From: Tilletia caries
Lineage: Eukaryota > Basidiomycota > Exobasidiomycetes > Tilletiales > Tilletiaceae
NCBI GenBank assembly: GCA_032718865.1
Contig: JALUTQ010000010.1
Coordinates: 393,889 to 457,888 of the forward strand
Length of the DNA stretch: 64,000 nt
Direction of reading: 5' to 3'
Part shown: piece after piece, positions 53,801 to 63,991 of the stretch
Layout of the letters: each line of letters begins with the position of its first letter
Position numbering within the stretch: the first letter of the stretch is position 1
The notes under the pieces: generated by a model
Told to the model about the DNA's origin: nothing
The model's input: the letters and a program-made list of their open reading frames with translations, nothing else
Databases searched by the model: none
Translations under genes and position numbers: made by a program

Positions 53801-54860
53801 GGTCTCAATGGGAATCTCCTTCGAGTCGATAGAGCACCTTTCTCCACTGGCAGCAGACGCAGGATGGAAGAGTCGGTTCGATGCCACCATTCAACCACGA
53901 GAACAGGCCATTACAGCGTGCGCTACCATCAAAGGCGATGCGTTCAACCCTGTCTTTTTCTGCGACGGATCTCTGGTCGATGCAGGAGTTGGGGCAGCAG
54001 CATACGACCCGTGGTCCGGTCACAACAGCTCGCGCTTTATTGGAGGTTCCTGGGCCCACACTGTCTATGAGACTGAGCTCAAAGGGATCGCGATGGCCTT
54101 ACAGCTGGCAGAAGCAGACTATGATGATCTGTGGTCCATCACCATCTGTGTCGACAACCAGGCAGCCATCCGAGCACTGTCGGCTCCACCAAGGCGGACT
54201 TCAGGACAACACCTCCTCATTACCATCCACGAAGCGGTTCAAAGGATCCACTTACGACACCCGGAGTGCAGCTTTCAGCTAATGTGGTGCCCAGGCCACG
54301 AAGGAGTCGTCGGAAATGAGGTTGCAGATGGGTTGGCAAAGGCAGCGGCCAGAGCCGTGGCAGATGGACACAGCACCGAACCGGCAAGCTTGGCGGCAAT
54401 CAAAATGAGCATCACTCAACATCTATCAGGGATGGCCAGATACTGGGTGGGCAAAGGAGGAGGCTTCCACCGCCGAATCCGAGGCAAGACCAGCCGCAGC
54501 AGCACGGTCGCGGCGCTCTCTCGGCTGTCTCGGGCAGGCACCTCAGCAGTTGTTCAAGCACGGTCAGGGCACGCGGGGACCAACACCTACCTTCACCGGT
54601 TTGGTCATGCGGAATCGTCAGAATGCACGACATGCGGGGTGCCGGAATCGATGCAACACCTCCTCATCTCATGCAGACGATATGCAGACGCAAGGTCTGC
54701 TTTTCGTCGGTCGCTTCGGTCGAAAGGTTTGCCCGACACACAGCTTCCGCACCACCTAAGCCCAGCAGCCTTCCATGACCTGGCAAAATTCCTTCTCAGC
54801 ACCGGCAAGTTCAAGTCGCACCAACTTGCCATCAACGAGCCGATCGCTATCGCTCCCTAG
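50862..54860 (+). CDS. LINE ORF2: endonuclease, reverse transcriptase, RNase H
   Basis: This is an intact 1,332-residue frame. The endonuclease has FLQEPYV (about residue 80), GDFNLHHELWNP (about 193) and SDHRAL (about 279). The RT has THFGGRPARSTSDAL, FLSFDSKAAFPS (about 656), GCPQGSPLSP (about 713) and the catalytic YIDD (about 746). RNase H has FFCDGS (about 1031), YETELKGIAMAL (about 1070), CVDNQAAIRAL and GNEVADGLA (about 1150), so the D-E-D-D set is present. A C-terminal CTTCG...HLLISC motif (about 1255) completes it. It performs target-primed reverse transcription. All catalytic residues that I can check are in place. Confidence 0.93.
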   Translation: MPPLQRLHHDCQAPPHSSPPFFPTLLPHSSSPVQPTPSPPPTVIPLRAVRSIQLNCARRRTAFHSLFNTAPSEGFDMIFLQEPYVITQTSQPPFYAGWRPIPPIFDEPPSEEDRTGLRAISYISSARFPPNAIIPLPTNSSDVCAFAITAVAGLPAQIFINIYNQKDNVGTLEAVDSLLDRVAIEYDNPAIFVLGDFNLHHELWNPLHYLSSDPRADTLLDIAGKHGLELRSEEGVSTFQHISGQSKATTIDLVWANRLGADLMFSCRTDVAGTHSHLSDHRALVHETMGQHEDRAPIRPPQQWDKVDWNDFNGALQVLLPLVPDPAALFLPHRDQRTRLDASAQGLVDTIQTVIRKVVPVADVGPRSKRWWDGRLGALRAACAKAEREKQRANRGADEALKSVAAAAWRKARAEYTNAIKHHKAQHWDAFLESVDDCTIWTAAKYKLAGQQFDRYVPPIRSETGLCASPEHQAQAFHHAFTQASAPANLSDMQAASYPTPLPDLAIRPEHLSAALERMSASKTADPHGVTTQVLKRIWHAILPLFSSIVEAGMRLGHYPPVFKSAHTLVLRKPRRGDYSAPSSWRPIDLISRLGLIWDSALAARLSFLAEAHHLLPDTHFGGRPARSTSDALVCMEERILDEWRRGRMCGFLSFDSKAAFPSMRRDRLCHNLRMAGVPANAVDLIKSWHNNRWVRYIISEYLCQALHRQDGCPQGSPLSPLLSLFYNAPLLDRIDELGPDFHATGYIDDIGVLVSGRDEREVHEHLKMVAPHTRWWQDSHGTLLDLKKTHFTIFSRTQSNSEPRDLAFDGQVIPWQPTVELLGVILDHQLRFREQRARTIQRAQGAWLAISSLGNSVKGLGVSHLLRLFRCVVVPRMEYGALVWHRVESNPAAVKKLQGIQNTALRRALGAFRTTPVDALHFDSNLTTIRAHLDIRVSEQAAKLLTGSSTNPASTAARKALRRPTKRFTTNLALIFRQLVSMGISFESIEHLSPLAADAGWKSRFDATIQPREQAITACATIKGDAFNPVFFCDGSLVDAGVGAAAYDPWSGHNSSRFIGGSWAHTVYETELKGIAMALQLAEADYDDLWSITICVDNQAAIRALSAPPRRTSGQHLLITIHEAVQRIHLRHPECSFQLMWCPGHEGVVGNEVADGLAKAAARAVADGHSTEPASLAAIKMSITQHLSGMARYWVGKGGGFHRRIRGKTSRSSTVAALSRLSRAGTSAVVQARSGHAGTNTYLHRFGHAESSECTTCGVPESMQHLLISCRRYADARSAFRRSLRSKGLPDTQLPHHLSPAAFHDLAKFLLSTGKFKSHQLAINEPIAIAP

Positions 54861-55149
54861 ACGGCTCAAAGATTACTACACCATAGGTTCCCCTTCCCAG
54901 ATTCAGCATCATCATTCACTTCTACCACATCCGAGGATGTGTCTCTTCCCAGCGGCTTTTCTCCCCTTGTCTCGATATCACCCTATTCGTGGCTCCCACT
55001 TCCCTCGCTTCGTAGCCGCGCCCAGTTGGGCTTTCTTTCTCCAGCATTCTCGTTTCCCGTGATCCTTCCCTTCTGTTCCATCACCTTCCGTTGCTCCGTG
55101 TAAGGCTCCGGCCGACTGTCATAGGCGTTATGCCTCCATACAGAAATGA

Positions 55150-55166
55150 TAACAACAACAACAACA
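55150..55166 (+). repeat. (AAC)n 3' tail of the LINE
   Basis: AACAACAACAACAACA-type tail lies between the LINE 3' UTR and the right target-site duplication. Tad-type LINEs can end in a short simple repeat rather than poly(A). Confidence 0.75.
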
Positions 55167-55180
55167 ACTATGTATGTACT

Positions 55181-55838
55181 GTACTTCCAAGTTCCAACTC
55201 CGACTGGCATCAGCTCCGACTGCTCCTTGCCGTCGCCGTTGCGTTGGCTGAGTTTGTGTCTTTGTTTGCTTTTTATTGCTCACCTTCTCATTCAACTCCG
55301 TCCTTGCCCCCGTCCAGTGTGTTCTGACTACGTGTACCTTACGGCTAACGGTGCGGGCGCGTGTTTGTGCCGTGCCTCCCTTCCACCTGCTCAGCTTCTA
55401 GAACTTCCCTTGGCACTTGCTCGCCCACCTTCCCGTATTTGCAACCTCCATTCATTCCACAGATTCTGCTACACTCTTCTCCCAACGCCGATTCTCCCGG
55501 ATGTCTCCATCGGACTTTTATGCTATCCCTCCTCACAGGCGCTGTCCTTCAAGGTCGTCCAAATAGGTGCGCAGAAACTCAAAGTTGCGAGTGCTTGGCC
55601 GCGGACCGGACGTCCAGATTCATAGAATTCTTCAATCTCAGCTTCACGGACTCGAACTTCGTCGCCTCGGTGTGTTGTCGATGATAGAACTGACGAGCGA
55701 TCGCTACCTTCTTATATCCACCTAGAGCTTGCACTCGCGGATCTATGTGCACAATTCCTCCCTCCTCCTTCCTCACTTATCTCTTACGTCTAGCTGCGTC
55801 TTACTATCAGTCGAACCTCCTTCTAGTCCGTCAACGCG
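55181..55838. promoter_or_regulatory. Upstream region of the GH16 gene
   Basis: These 658 bp of pyrimidine-rich DNA lie between the LINE target duplication and the GH16 start codon. Before the LINE arrived this was one space of roughly 900 bp shared with the DUF6604 gene. No defined motif was recognised. Confidence 0.4.
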
Positions 55839-57227
55839 ATGACTACCTCAAAGTACCAGCCCGCATCGTCTCACCTCGCTATCATCAGCGTCCTTTTGCT
55901 CGCCTCGTCAGCAATTACACACGCTCATCCATCACAGTCAAGTCTGCCAGAAATGCTGCTCGACCGGCGCCAGTTCTCCAGCCAGGTCACCTCGGCAAAC
56001 ACCACTGCCCAAGCCATCGCCGCTTGCGACTGCGGTTTCAACGACTTGACCGAAGGCGCGGACATTACCCAAGTCTGGACTTCGCTCTACAAGGCCGACT
56101 TTGCCACCATGTCATCGAAAGATCTCGGCAACGGGTTCCGGTTCATGCAAAACTCGATCAAGCGCGAAAACTCTGCCGTGTCCCGAGCCTTTGACCCCAA
56201 CAACGCACAACGCTGCGATGACGGCGTGTGTCTCGCCGTCCAGCCTCAGAACAACGATAAAGTGCCAAGCGGTGGCATCTACACAAAGTCGTGAGTTGGC
56301 TTCTTCTGCTGCCTGAGCGTGGAAAGTGAAATACGAGCTGACAATTGTCCTATGGAATCACAACGAATAGAAAGGGAATGCACTTCGGAAAGTAAGTGTG
56401 CTCCAATATTATTTCTAGTTCTGTCACGCATAAAGAATCTGACTCCACTATTGCCTGTCACAGCTACTACACAGAGGTCAAGGTTCCCTCCGCTCACGGC
56501 ACGGTCTCCGCCTTCTACGTCTACAAGACTGACATCAACGAAGTGGATATGGAGTACAACAATCCTACCGGTTCCACGAACTCGAGCATCAAAGCCACTG
56601 TTAAGCCACAGGTTTACAACGGAACGTTCGCCGATCCAAGCACATACAAGAAGATCTTTGCCCCAACAGGCGAAGACATGTCGCAAGAATTCCGCACCTG
56701 GGGTTTCCACTGGACTAGCGATCAGGTTGCGTATGGCATGGACGGGGATTATTCCCAAGTGATCACTACCAATGTACCCCAGCTACCGGGCACTCTCAGC
56801 TTCAGTCACTGGTGCGTTCATTCGTCTTCCTTCTTCTTCAGCTCATCCGTTGTCTAACTCATGGCCTCTCTCAACAGGTCCGACGGGAACCCCGGCTACT
56901 CTGGCGGTCCTCCCACTGAGACAACCGTGCTCACTTTCCGTCGCACTTGGGCGTTCTGGAACGACACGTCGGTGACAATGGCCTGCAAGCGTTCGACAGC
57001 TCCTTGCAAGCTCGACGCCCGTATCCTCTCGGGCAGCAGCGCTGACGCTGTTTCGTCAGCGCACAGGATCCACCAGTCCATCGGTGCCTTGCCTCGTGAG
57101 TCATATTTGATTGCTGGAACGGTGGCACAACTGGGTCCAGCCTCGTGCAATCTTGGCTAATCTTCGGTCCTCCCTTGCAGTCCTTTCGCTCCTCGTCGTC
57201 TCAGTCGCCATCCTCTCTCTTGCATGA
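55839..57227 (+). CDS. Secreted glycoside hydrolase family 16 protein, possibly GPI-anchored
   Basis: Five exons (55839-56290, 56371-56391, 56464-56811, 56878-57095, 57181-57227) join in frame to 361 residues. GH16 enzymes cut or rearrange beta-glucans in the fungal wall. A signal peptide (LAIISVLLLASSAITHA) starts the protein. The catalytic signature EVDMEY lies in exon 3, with both glutamates and the central Asp. Flanking blocks are YYTEVKVPSAHGTVSAFYVY and FRTWGFHWTSDQVAYGMDGD, then FSHWSDGNPGYSGGPP. Exon 2 is only 21 nt (codes for KGMHFG plus split codons). The C-terminus is hydrophobic (LLSLLVVSVAILSLA) after a small-residue region, as in GPI-anchored wall proteins. It is convergent with the GT2 gene. 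Confidence 0.88.
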
Positions 57228-58269
57228 ACGCTCTTCTCTTCCCAGTGCCAGCTCAACCTGTCAAAGCTGAGCATGGACCGGGCGGATTGGTAGGGGCAGG
57301 CTCCTTCCTCAACACTTTATGGGACGGTACAAGGGGCAATTGGTCATGGGGTTCAAGATCTGTACAGCTTCTACTTTTTTCCTCCGTCCATAATAACACT
57401 ACGCTTCCTTGCCACTGTTGTCCCGCTTCTTTCCTTGCAACCTTCCTAAGCCCGACTCGACTTCGTATGGCATACAGACGACTCTGTGTCAGTCACTTTC
57501 TGAACGATTCCAAACGGCGGTCGGCTCGAACGTTTATGAAGCCAAAGATCCAAACAGATCCAAAGCATACAGATCTAAGTATCGAACTTGCGACAGGCGG
57601 CTTTTCGACAGAAGAAGAGACACGGCAGAACGTTTCGGACAGGAGTGCCAGAGGGCATTTGCAGAAAAGTATGTATAAAACAAGATGAGCACGGTTGTGG
57701 TGCAAAAGTTTCCATTGGCAGAGTTGTGTGGTGTGTATAATAAGGAGTGTGGGGCCGGAAGAATACGGCGGATGTGGGTGAGAGCAGAGCAAAGCGGTGA
57801 CATGAATCGAAGACCCTGTGACGAAAAGTACCCAAAGCTGGCGACATGTGTATGCTATACAGCTGGCAAGGAAAGAGGGAGAGGGGGAAGTAGTATCAGG
57901 TATGTGTAGGAAGTCTAGTTGCTTTCACAGAAAGCATGGGAGAAGATCAGAGCCGAGTCGAAGTGGTTGGCGAAGTTGATGGCAGATGTTTGCTGTCCCG
58001 CGGAGCTAGAGCGTCACAGAACTTGTGAATCGGCGATCTGCCCGAGGGACATATGGTGCTGCGAGAGGTGGCCAGAACAAGAGGTTTGAAGGTTGCGAAG
58101 ATGGCCATCGAGGTCGCCTCAAGTATAGGGCAGGCGACTAGGTTAAAGGAAGAGGCGGATTGCTTGAAGTAACGTGCCCAACTTCTGTCGCCGCGATGAG
58201 GCCGATTCGGTGCGAACTTGAGGTGGCGAAGTCGATCAGGCGAAGGAACCGAGCCATCCCTCGAGCCGG
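57228..58269. other. Intergenic between convergent genes; nothing recognised
   Basis: About 1 kb holds the 3' ends of the GH16 and GT2 genes. Only short overlapping open frames occur and no repeat or RNA gene was seen. Confidence 0.45.
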
Positions 58270-61200
58270 TCAGATGACCCTCGCCATCGGTGGCACAGGC
58301 GGGAAGGAAGCAGCGCTGACCTCGAAATGCAGTGGATAGCCCTGAACCTTGGTCGGGCTGTGTTCCACCGCTTCCGATTCCTGCTGACGCTGCGCATACG
58401 AAGCCATCGGGAACTCTTGGTATCGCTGGTGGTTTTCGGCGTACGCTTGCTGTTGATGGCCCATGAAGATATTTGCAATGTTGCTGGTGTCCGTATCAAT
58501 CTTCGTCGGCCCTTGACGGACCTTCTCGGATTGAGCTTCGTTCCCGGTCGCTGTCCTTTCGGTGCCGGATACTCTCCGTGATGACTTGCGGACGACTGAC
58601 TCTGGTACTACCGTGATTGTTGGCAGCTCGTAGGCCAAGCTAGTTCGTGGTGACGCAAGCGTGCCGACCTCGAGGGGCGCTCTCTGGGAGACGTTGCTAG
58701 GCATTGAACCGGAGTGAAACAATCCGAGTCCTGGTTGGGTAGCCGACGTTTCGTTGGCCTGCACCATGTCAGCGTTGGTGTATTCTCTTGCGGTCCGGTA
58801 GTGAGCTGGCTTCAAAGAATCTTGTCGGTTCAGCATTCGGGATTGTGACATGGGTCCGTCACCAGCTCGCGCCTGCTGCTGGGCGACGTACTCGGTATCG
58901 CTTCCGAATTCGTAACGCATTCTTCTGTCGGCGTCTCGTTCAAAAGCGGCGGCATCCTGATGTTCGACAGCTGAAGAGTAATCCTCTCGCAGCTCTGTCC
59001 CGGAGTTGTTGTTCGGAGTGGACAGATCTTCATTGCTGTGAAGGAAAGGAGAATGTTGTCCGCTGAAGTCGTATTCCGTCATGCTTGGGGTATGGGGCAT
59101 CGAATAAGTATGGTCGGTGTTTTCGCTGTGTTCCAGGTCGATAGAGGTGAATTGAGCAGATGCCAGGAACGGGCGGGCCGGGCGAGATGGCTTTCGAAGC
59201 ACATTACGAGTTTCCTGGGACGGAATCGGATGACTGATGATGACCGGAATGGCCGCCGTCTTCTTTGCAGATCCCGTTCGCGCAAGCTTGATCCGATTCT
59301 GAACAAGCTCGGCGTAAAGCAATAGGCCGGGGAGAAGTCCCGCCGGGGCAATGCAAAAGGCGAGCGGGTGGGGGATCAGGCACCGGTGCGTGAAGCAGGC
59401 CATCCCAGTGGATAGGAAGCAGTACCAAAGCATGAGGAAGCCGATGTGGAAGGTACGCTCCGAGAATGTTTCGCCCTTCTTGAGCTCCGTCGCACTACGA
59501 GCGCTTGTACCCCAAGTTGTTTGGGCCATGGTGAAGAGAGCGTAGATCTTCGATGGCAGTAGGCCGAAGAAATAGATGACGCAGTATCCGGTGAACGCAA
59601 TCATCCACAGATCCGCAGCGATGATGGCCCCAATAACCGACTTGACGAAGGCGACGCCGACCATGGTGGTAAGCCAGGCTACCGGACGCCAGGCGTCTGG
59701 TGATCTGAACATGAAGAATGAGACGGTCGTAATGAGGATGAAGGGGTACAGCGCCTGTTTGGTGGTTTCGACGGTCATCCACCACTGTTGATAAAGGAAG
59801 GACTTCGGGAACCAGAATGCCTCGCGGAAGAAGGACTTCGACCAGCGAGTCTGTTGTTTGATCCAGCGCTGCACAGATGAAGATGGAATGATGTCAACCT
59901 CCACTCAAAGTTAATGGCTTCAGCGGAGAAACTCACTACAAAGGAGGTTGGAGATTCACTCTCGCAGAATGTGCGGTGGGTGTATCTAGTCTTCAAGCCA
60001 TGAGCCAGGAGCTGATTGGTCAGGTGACGGTCATCGCCGAAGGTGGTCTCTTTACCGGCAAATGTTTGCAGGTTCCATTTCCCGAGTATGTTGTCCATGT
60101 CGAAGGCGCGATACAACCCCATGGGCCCACTGATGCAGCCTACGCAATTCCAGAAACTTTGGCAGCCGCGCTCGATGTTGAAGGCGAACCAGTACCGAAT
60201 CGAACAAAATCGCGCCAACCAAGATTCGCCGCGGTTGAAGATCTTGACGTCCGCAGTGACGCCACCAATATGCGGGTCCGAGTCAAGGATGGCAAACATC
60301 TCGTCGAGGGCATCCTCCTGCAGCAGTGTATCCGAGTCCGTTGTGAAGATGGCGTCCCGAGTCCGGGTGGCGTACATGGCGACACAGAAGGCAGTAAACA
60401 TCGCTGTTCGCTTGTGGCCGTGGGGCTGACTGAAGCAAACCGAGTCGAAGGAGCTGATGTTGAACTCGCGTTCCCAGGCCTCCACCTGCTGAATGACAGC
60501 TTCGCGAGCCTCAGCGATGGCAACCTCTTGCTTCGGCGTGTAGGAACCGTTGAGCCAGCGGCCCATCTTTCTGAAGAAACCAGGCTGCTTGTAGCCCTGT
60601 CTCTGCAAAGATGCATGGTAGACGTCCTTGTGAATTGTCGAGAGTAGAAGGGGGAGATGGATCAAAGCAGTCCTTTGACCTCCATACTCGTCCGCAAAGG
60701 AGTTGGCCATTTTGAGATCCGGCGCTTCGTTGCCATCGACGACGCAAATGACTTGGCGAGGTTGCATGCTCTGCTTCTGGATGCTCCGCAAGCAAAGACG
60801 CCAAGCGTTGTCATCCTCGCGGTATCCGACAACGGCGATAGAGATCGAGGCGTCCGGGTGAAGGAGAGTTTTGGAGTTGCTGCACTTGTCGGCGAACACA
60901 TTGGGCTGCTCCGTGACCATGGCTCGTCGTCTGGCCACGATACGATCGACCGATACTCGGTTTGCGAGAGCACAGGTGAGCTGAACAAGAAAGTCTGCAA
61001 TGAGGACCACACCGTACAGCCCAACAGCGACGGGGCCGATGTGAACGACTTTGAGGCCTTTGAAGGTGCAGAAGGGAAATGAAGGGGATGAGCACGGAAA
61101 GCACGAACAGAAATGGTGGGAAGTTTCCGTACCTAATATGTAGCCCACCACAAGGGCAGCAAGCAATCCTATGGACAATGCAAACTTCAAGATGACGGTG

Positions 61201-61316
61201 AGCAGGTTGATCGAATTCTTCTTCCGCTGTGGACGCTCGAAAAAGGCCGTTGGTGCGTGATGATCCGGTCCAAGAGCATGTAGGTAGCTTGGAGGGGGAG
61301 AAAATGTTTGACTCAT
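58270..61316 (-). CDS. Cps1-like family 2 glycosyltransferase (hyaluronan/chitin-synthase-like)
   Basis: Exons 61133-61316, 59937-61057 and 58270-59868 give 967 residues. Processive GT2 enzymes polymerise a sugar nucleotide at the plasma membrane and extrude the chain; in Cryptococcus Cps1 is linked to a hyaluronan-like polymer and in plant pathogens GT2 is needed for hyphal growth. Two N-terminal helices (ILKFALSIGLLAALVVGYIL; VAVGLYGVVLIADFLVQL) precede the catalytic domain. Motifs are CVVDGNEAPD, TTDSDTLLQED (DxD, about residue 300), FGDDRHLTNQLL (about 402) and RWIKQQTRWSKSFF (QxxRW, about 440). Further helices follow, then a Gln/Ser-rich tail of about 300 residues. Both introns (75 and 68 nt) restore frame; the second joins SFV to RWIKQQ. 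Confidence 0.9.
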
Positions 61317-63692
61317 GGTGCGCGCGCTGAAAATTGCTTGCCGCCAAATTTGAATATGTCAAAGAGGTAGCAAAGCCGGGTCGATCCTGATTGTGCCAGA
61401 TGCGCAAGGGTGGCCGAAGTTGTCGTGGAAGAATCGATGGCCCGCGAGAGTCGCAATGATAGCAGAGAGGAGGAATTGAGACGTCGAGAAAAGACTGTGA
61501 GTGCGCTGGAGGAACAGGCAGTGAAATGAGCGGAGGGGAAAGGGAGATAGAAGGAAGAGGAGAAGTGCCAGATGCTGAGAAGAGGAGCAGAAAAAGGCAA
61601 AGGGTGGGTGGGGGTGAGGAGGTTAGCGATCTGCCGTCAGACGAGAGTGATGCCATTTTGTTCGGAACATGCCCGCAAACCAGATGACCTGAGGCTATGG
61701 TCAAGTCAAGCGGGTATCGAGCCCTGTGCATACGTGAGGGCTTTCGGACTCGGCTGCAAAGCCACGAAATGTGGTGGTAGACGGTCAGCACCTGCGGAGT
61801 GGCGAAGGTTCTGCGAAGTCGGCCGACTTCGAAGTCCTTGTGAAGTGGTGGTGGTGCTGGATGAGTCGGAAGGAGAAATCCGCCTGATGAAGCATGTTAT
61901 TTCTTGGAGTCCGCCGACGGTATGTGCAAGAAAGAGAGAGAGGGGGCGAGGGATGTGATAGGCGTTCTCGCTGTTGGAGAATGCCGGTAGGTGTTCAACT
62001 CAGCCTGTAAGTCTGGTCCTTCAGAAGAATCCCGAGCGACTACTGTCCCGTGGGCGCTACTGTCAACAAGAAAACAGATCAGTGTCAATAGGCTTGGAGT
62101 CGGGGACATCAGCAAAGCTCGGTCTGCCGCTGCCCGCTTCCAGAGCGGAAGGCTGAGATCGCATCGCCTGGGATGGAGTATGGAGTATGGAGCGTGAAGC
62201 GTGAAGCATGAACTGCGGAGCGAGCGCCGGGCGAACCTTCCTTCTCGTTTGCACTCCGGTACCCGGGCAAGGAACAGTCTGTGCGATAATGTAGAGCGGA
62301 TGCCGAAATTGAACATGGTCAACGGATGAAGGCGCGAAGGAGAGGCAGAAGGTGGTTGATGACTGACAGAAATTCTCGTCCGCCAACGGTCGCCCTCCCG
62401 GAGTTGTCAGCAACCGAGAGACATGCACAGCATCAAGGGAGTCAAGAGGAAGTCAGCGCGCGCACGTCAGAGCAGAGGAGAGCTGCTGAGATGGTTTCCA
62501 TTGGGGTTCGTTTGTTGGTGCCGCCTGTGGGCAACCGTGAATGTTGCCTCCTAAGGTGTTTTGCCTCCTTGGGCTAAATGGAGGCAAAATTGACCGTCCA
62601 CAAGGATGAAATCGAAATTTGCCTCCTCAGACCCATTTTTTCACCTATGGCCAACCTAAATTCTACCCCTTTCGGTCCAGTAATTCTTACACTGAATTGA
62701 CCCGAGGCGGGGTGTTTTTGCCTTGGAAGGCCCCAATGATCATAATCGTCACTCTGCATACTAACTCCTCGCAACCATGCCTTTCCCTGCTCTTGCCTCG
62801 ATGGCATCCACACACACGCAGAGTCATGCAGGGTAAAGCAAGGCCTGAGTCGTTGAGGCAGTGATGAAGTCGCTTCTGATGCCGCTTGCGCGCGATTGAT
62901 GCTGACTCTGACCATCAGCTGCCTCTCAAAGATGACTAACTCTGACTCTCCTCCCATTCGGCCATGACTCTGACGCTTCTTATACCTTCTCCCGTATATC
63001 TTCCAACTCTGCTGTTTCTTATCCTTAGCAGGGATACTTCATGAGTAACTGGATAAATTTTCAAGTCTTTTGGATCATACCTCGTCTCTCTGTGTGCTTG
63101 TAACATTTGGAAGACATGCTTATGCTTACATTTTCCATCCCATCCATCTCGATTACTCATCCTCTCTTCTTTCTGATCATCCTTTACTCCTTCCATATGT
63201 CTTCACAGTATAGTGTTTTGGAATACAGCTCTTTTCCTCTCTTCTCGCGTCCACTCTGCTCCTCTGCTACCGTTCTGATCTCATTCAGCCCTTTTTGCTC
63301 CTGGTGCCCGTCTCCTTTTTCACTTCCCATACCTACAGGACGGTACGTACGCCTTCAAATTTCCTCACAGAGCATCTCTGTATACATATATACCATTCCC
63401 GACATCTCTGGTCTCCTTCCAGGTTCTGGTTGCGTTTCGGCGACGCCAAATACGTTCAAATCCCCCGATCAATAGTGAGTACACACTTTCTTGTTTCTTC
63501 ACCGCCCACATCATCTTAACACTCTCTATACAGTATTTTCTGACTCCATAGGGTACTCTGGTTCTCGGGAAGGCTCTTTTGCGTTGCTGCGACTCTTTTA
63601 CGCTCCTAGGCATATGCCAATCCTGTTTCTATCCTATTCTTCTTAATACTTATCATTTTTCACTTGCCACACCCCATTCTATGATCCTTAGG
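61317..63692. other. Gene-poor subtelomeric region with a TTGCCTCC repeat/hairpin
   Basis: No gene is supported. A perfect inverted repeat TTTTGCCTCC / GGAGGCAAAA (62559-62568 and 62580-62589) with an 11-base loop stands between two more TTGCCTCC copies (near 62,544 and 62,620). The rest, especially 62,950-63,660, is T/C-rich with short open frames only. Confidence 0.5.
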
Positions 63693-63728
63693 GGGTTAGG
63701 GTTAGGGTTAGGGTTAGGGTTAGGGTTA
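63693..63728 (+). repeat. Short TTAGGG telomere-type array (internal)
   Basis: About six GGGTTA units sit here, separated from the longer array by about 178 bp of unique sequence. Confidence 0.9.
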
Positions 63729-63905
63729 AAGTAAGAAGTGAAGTGACAACTTGAGGGAGACTTGAAGAGGAGTCGAGGATGGCGAGTAAGACGTGGCTAC
63801 AGGTGCGCTTACTGTTTCGTCCTCAAACTGGACTCTTCAGGCGTCGTCTTTATACCTTTTGGATCCCCTACGGGGACTTCTCTGATTTCTGTTGGGCATC
63901 CCTGT

Positions 63906-63991
63906 CAGGGTTAGGGTTAGGGTTAGGGTTAGGGTTAGGGTTAGGGTTAGGGTTAGGGTTAGGGTTAGGGTTAGGGTTAGGGTTAGGGTTA
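63906..63991 (+). repeat. TTAGGG telomere-type array at the window end
   Basis: About fourteen uninterrupted TTAGGG units run 5' to 3' toward the right edge, the orientation expected at a right chromosome end. The final bases (AGAGGTGCTG) are not telomeric, so either the array is interstitial or the tail is an assembly or adapter remnant. Confidence 0.9.

Larger units (their letters stand above)
49038..55166 (+). mobile_element. Full-length Tad-like LINE (non-LTR retrotransposon)
   Basis: A 14-bp direct repeat ACTATGTATGTACT flanks the element exactly (49024-49037 and 55167-55180). The 3' end is an (AAC)n tail at 55150-55166. Two intact open frames lie inside, separated by 166 bp. Domain order (CCHC Gag-like, then apurinic-type endonuclease, RT, RNase H, CCHC-like tail) matches the fungal Tad clade. 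It sits between the divergent DUF6604 and GH16 genes. Confidence 0.93.

Noticed and set aside
61317..61791. 326-codon minus-strand frame overlapping the GT2 N-terminus
   Set aside because: It is out of frame with the conserved GT2 exon and consists of leader-like Ser/Pro-rich sequence.
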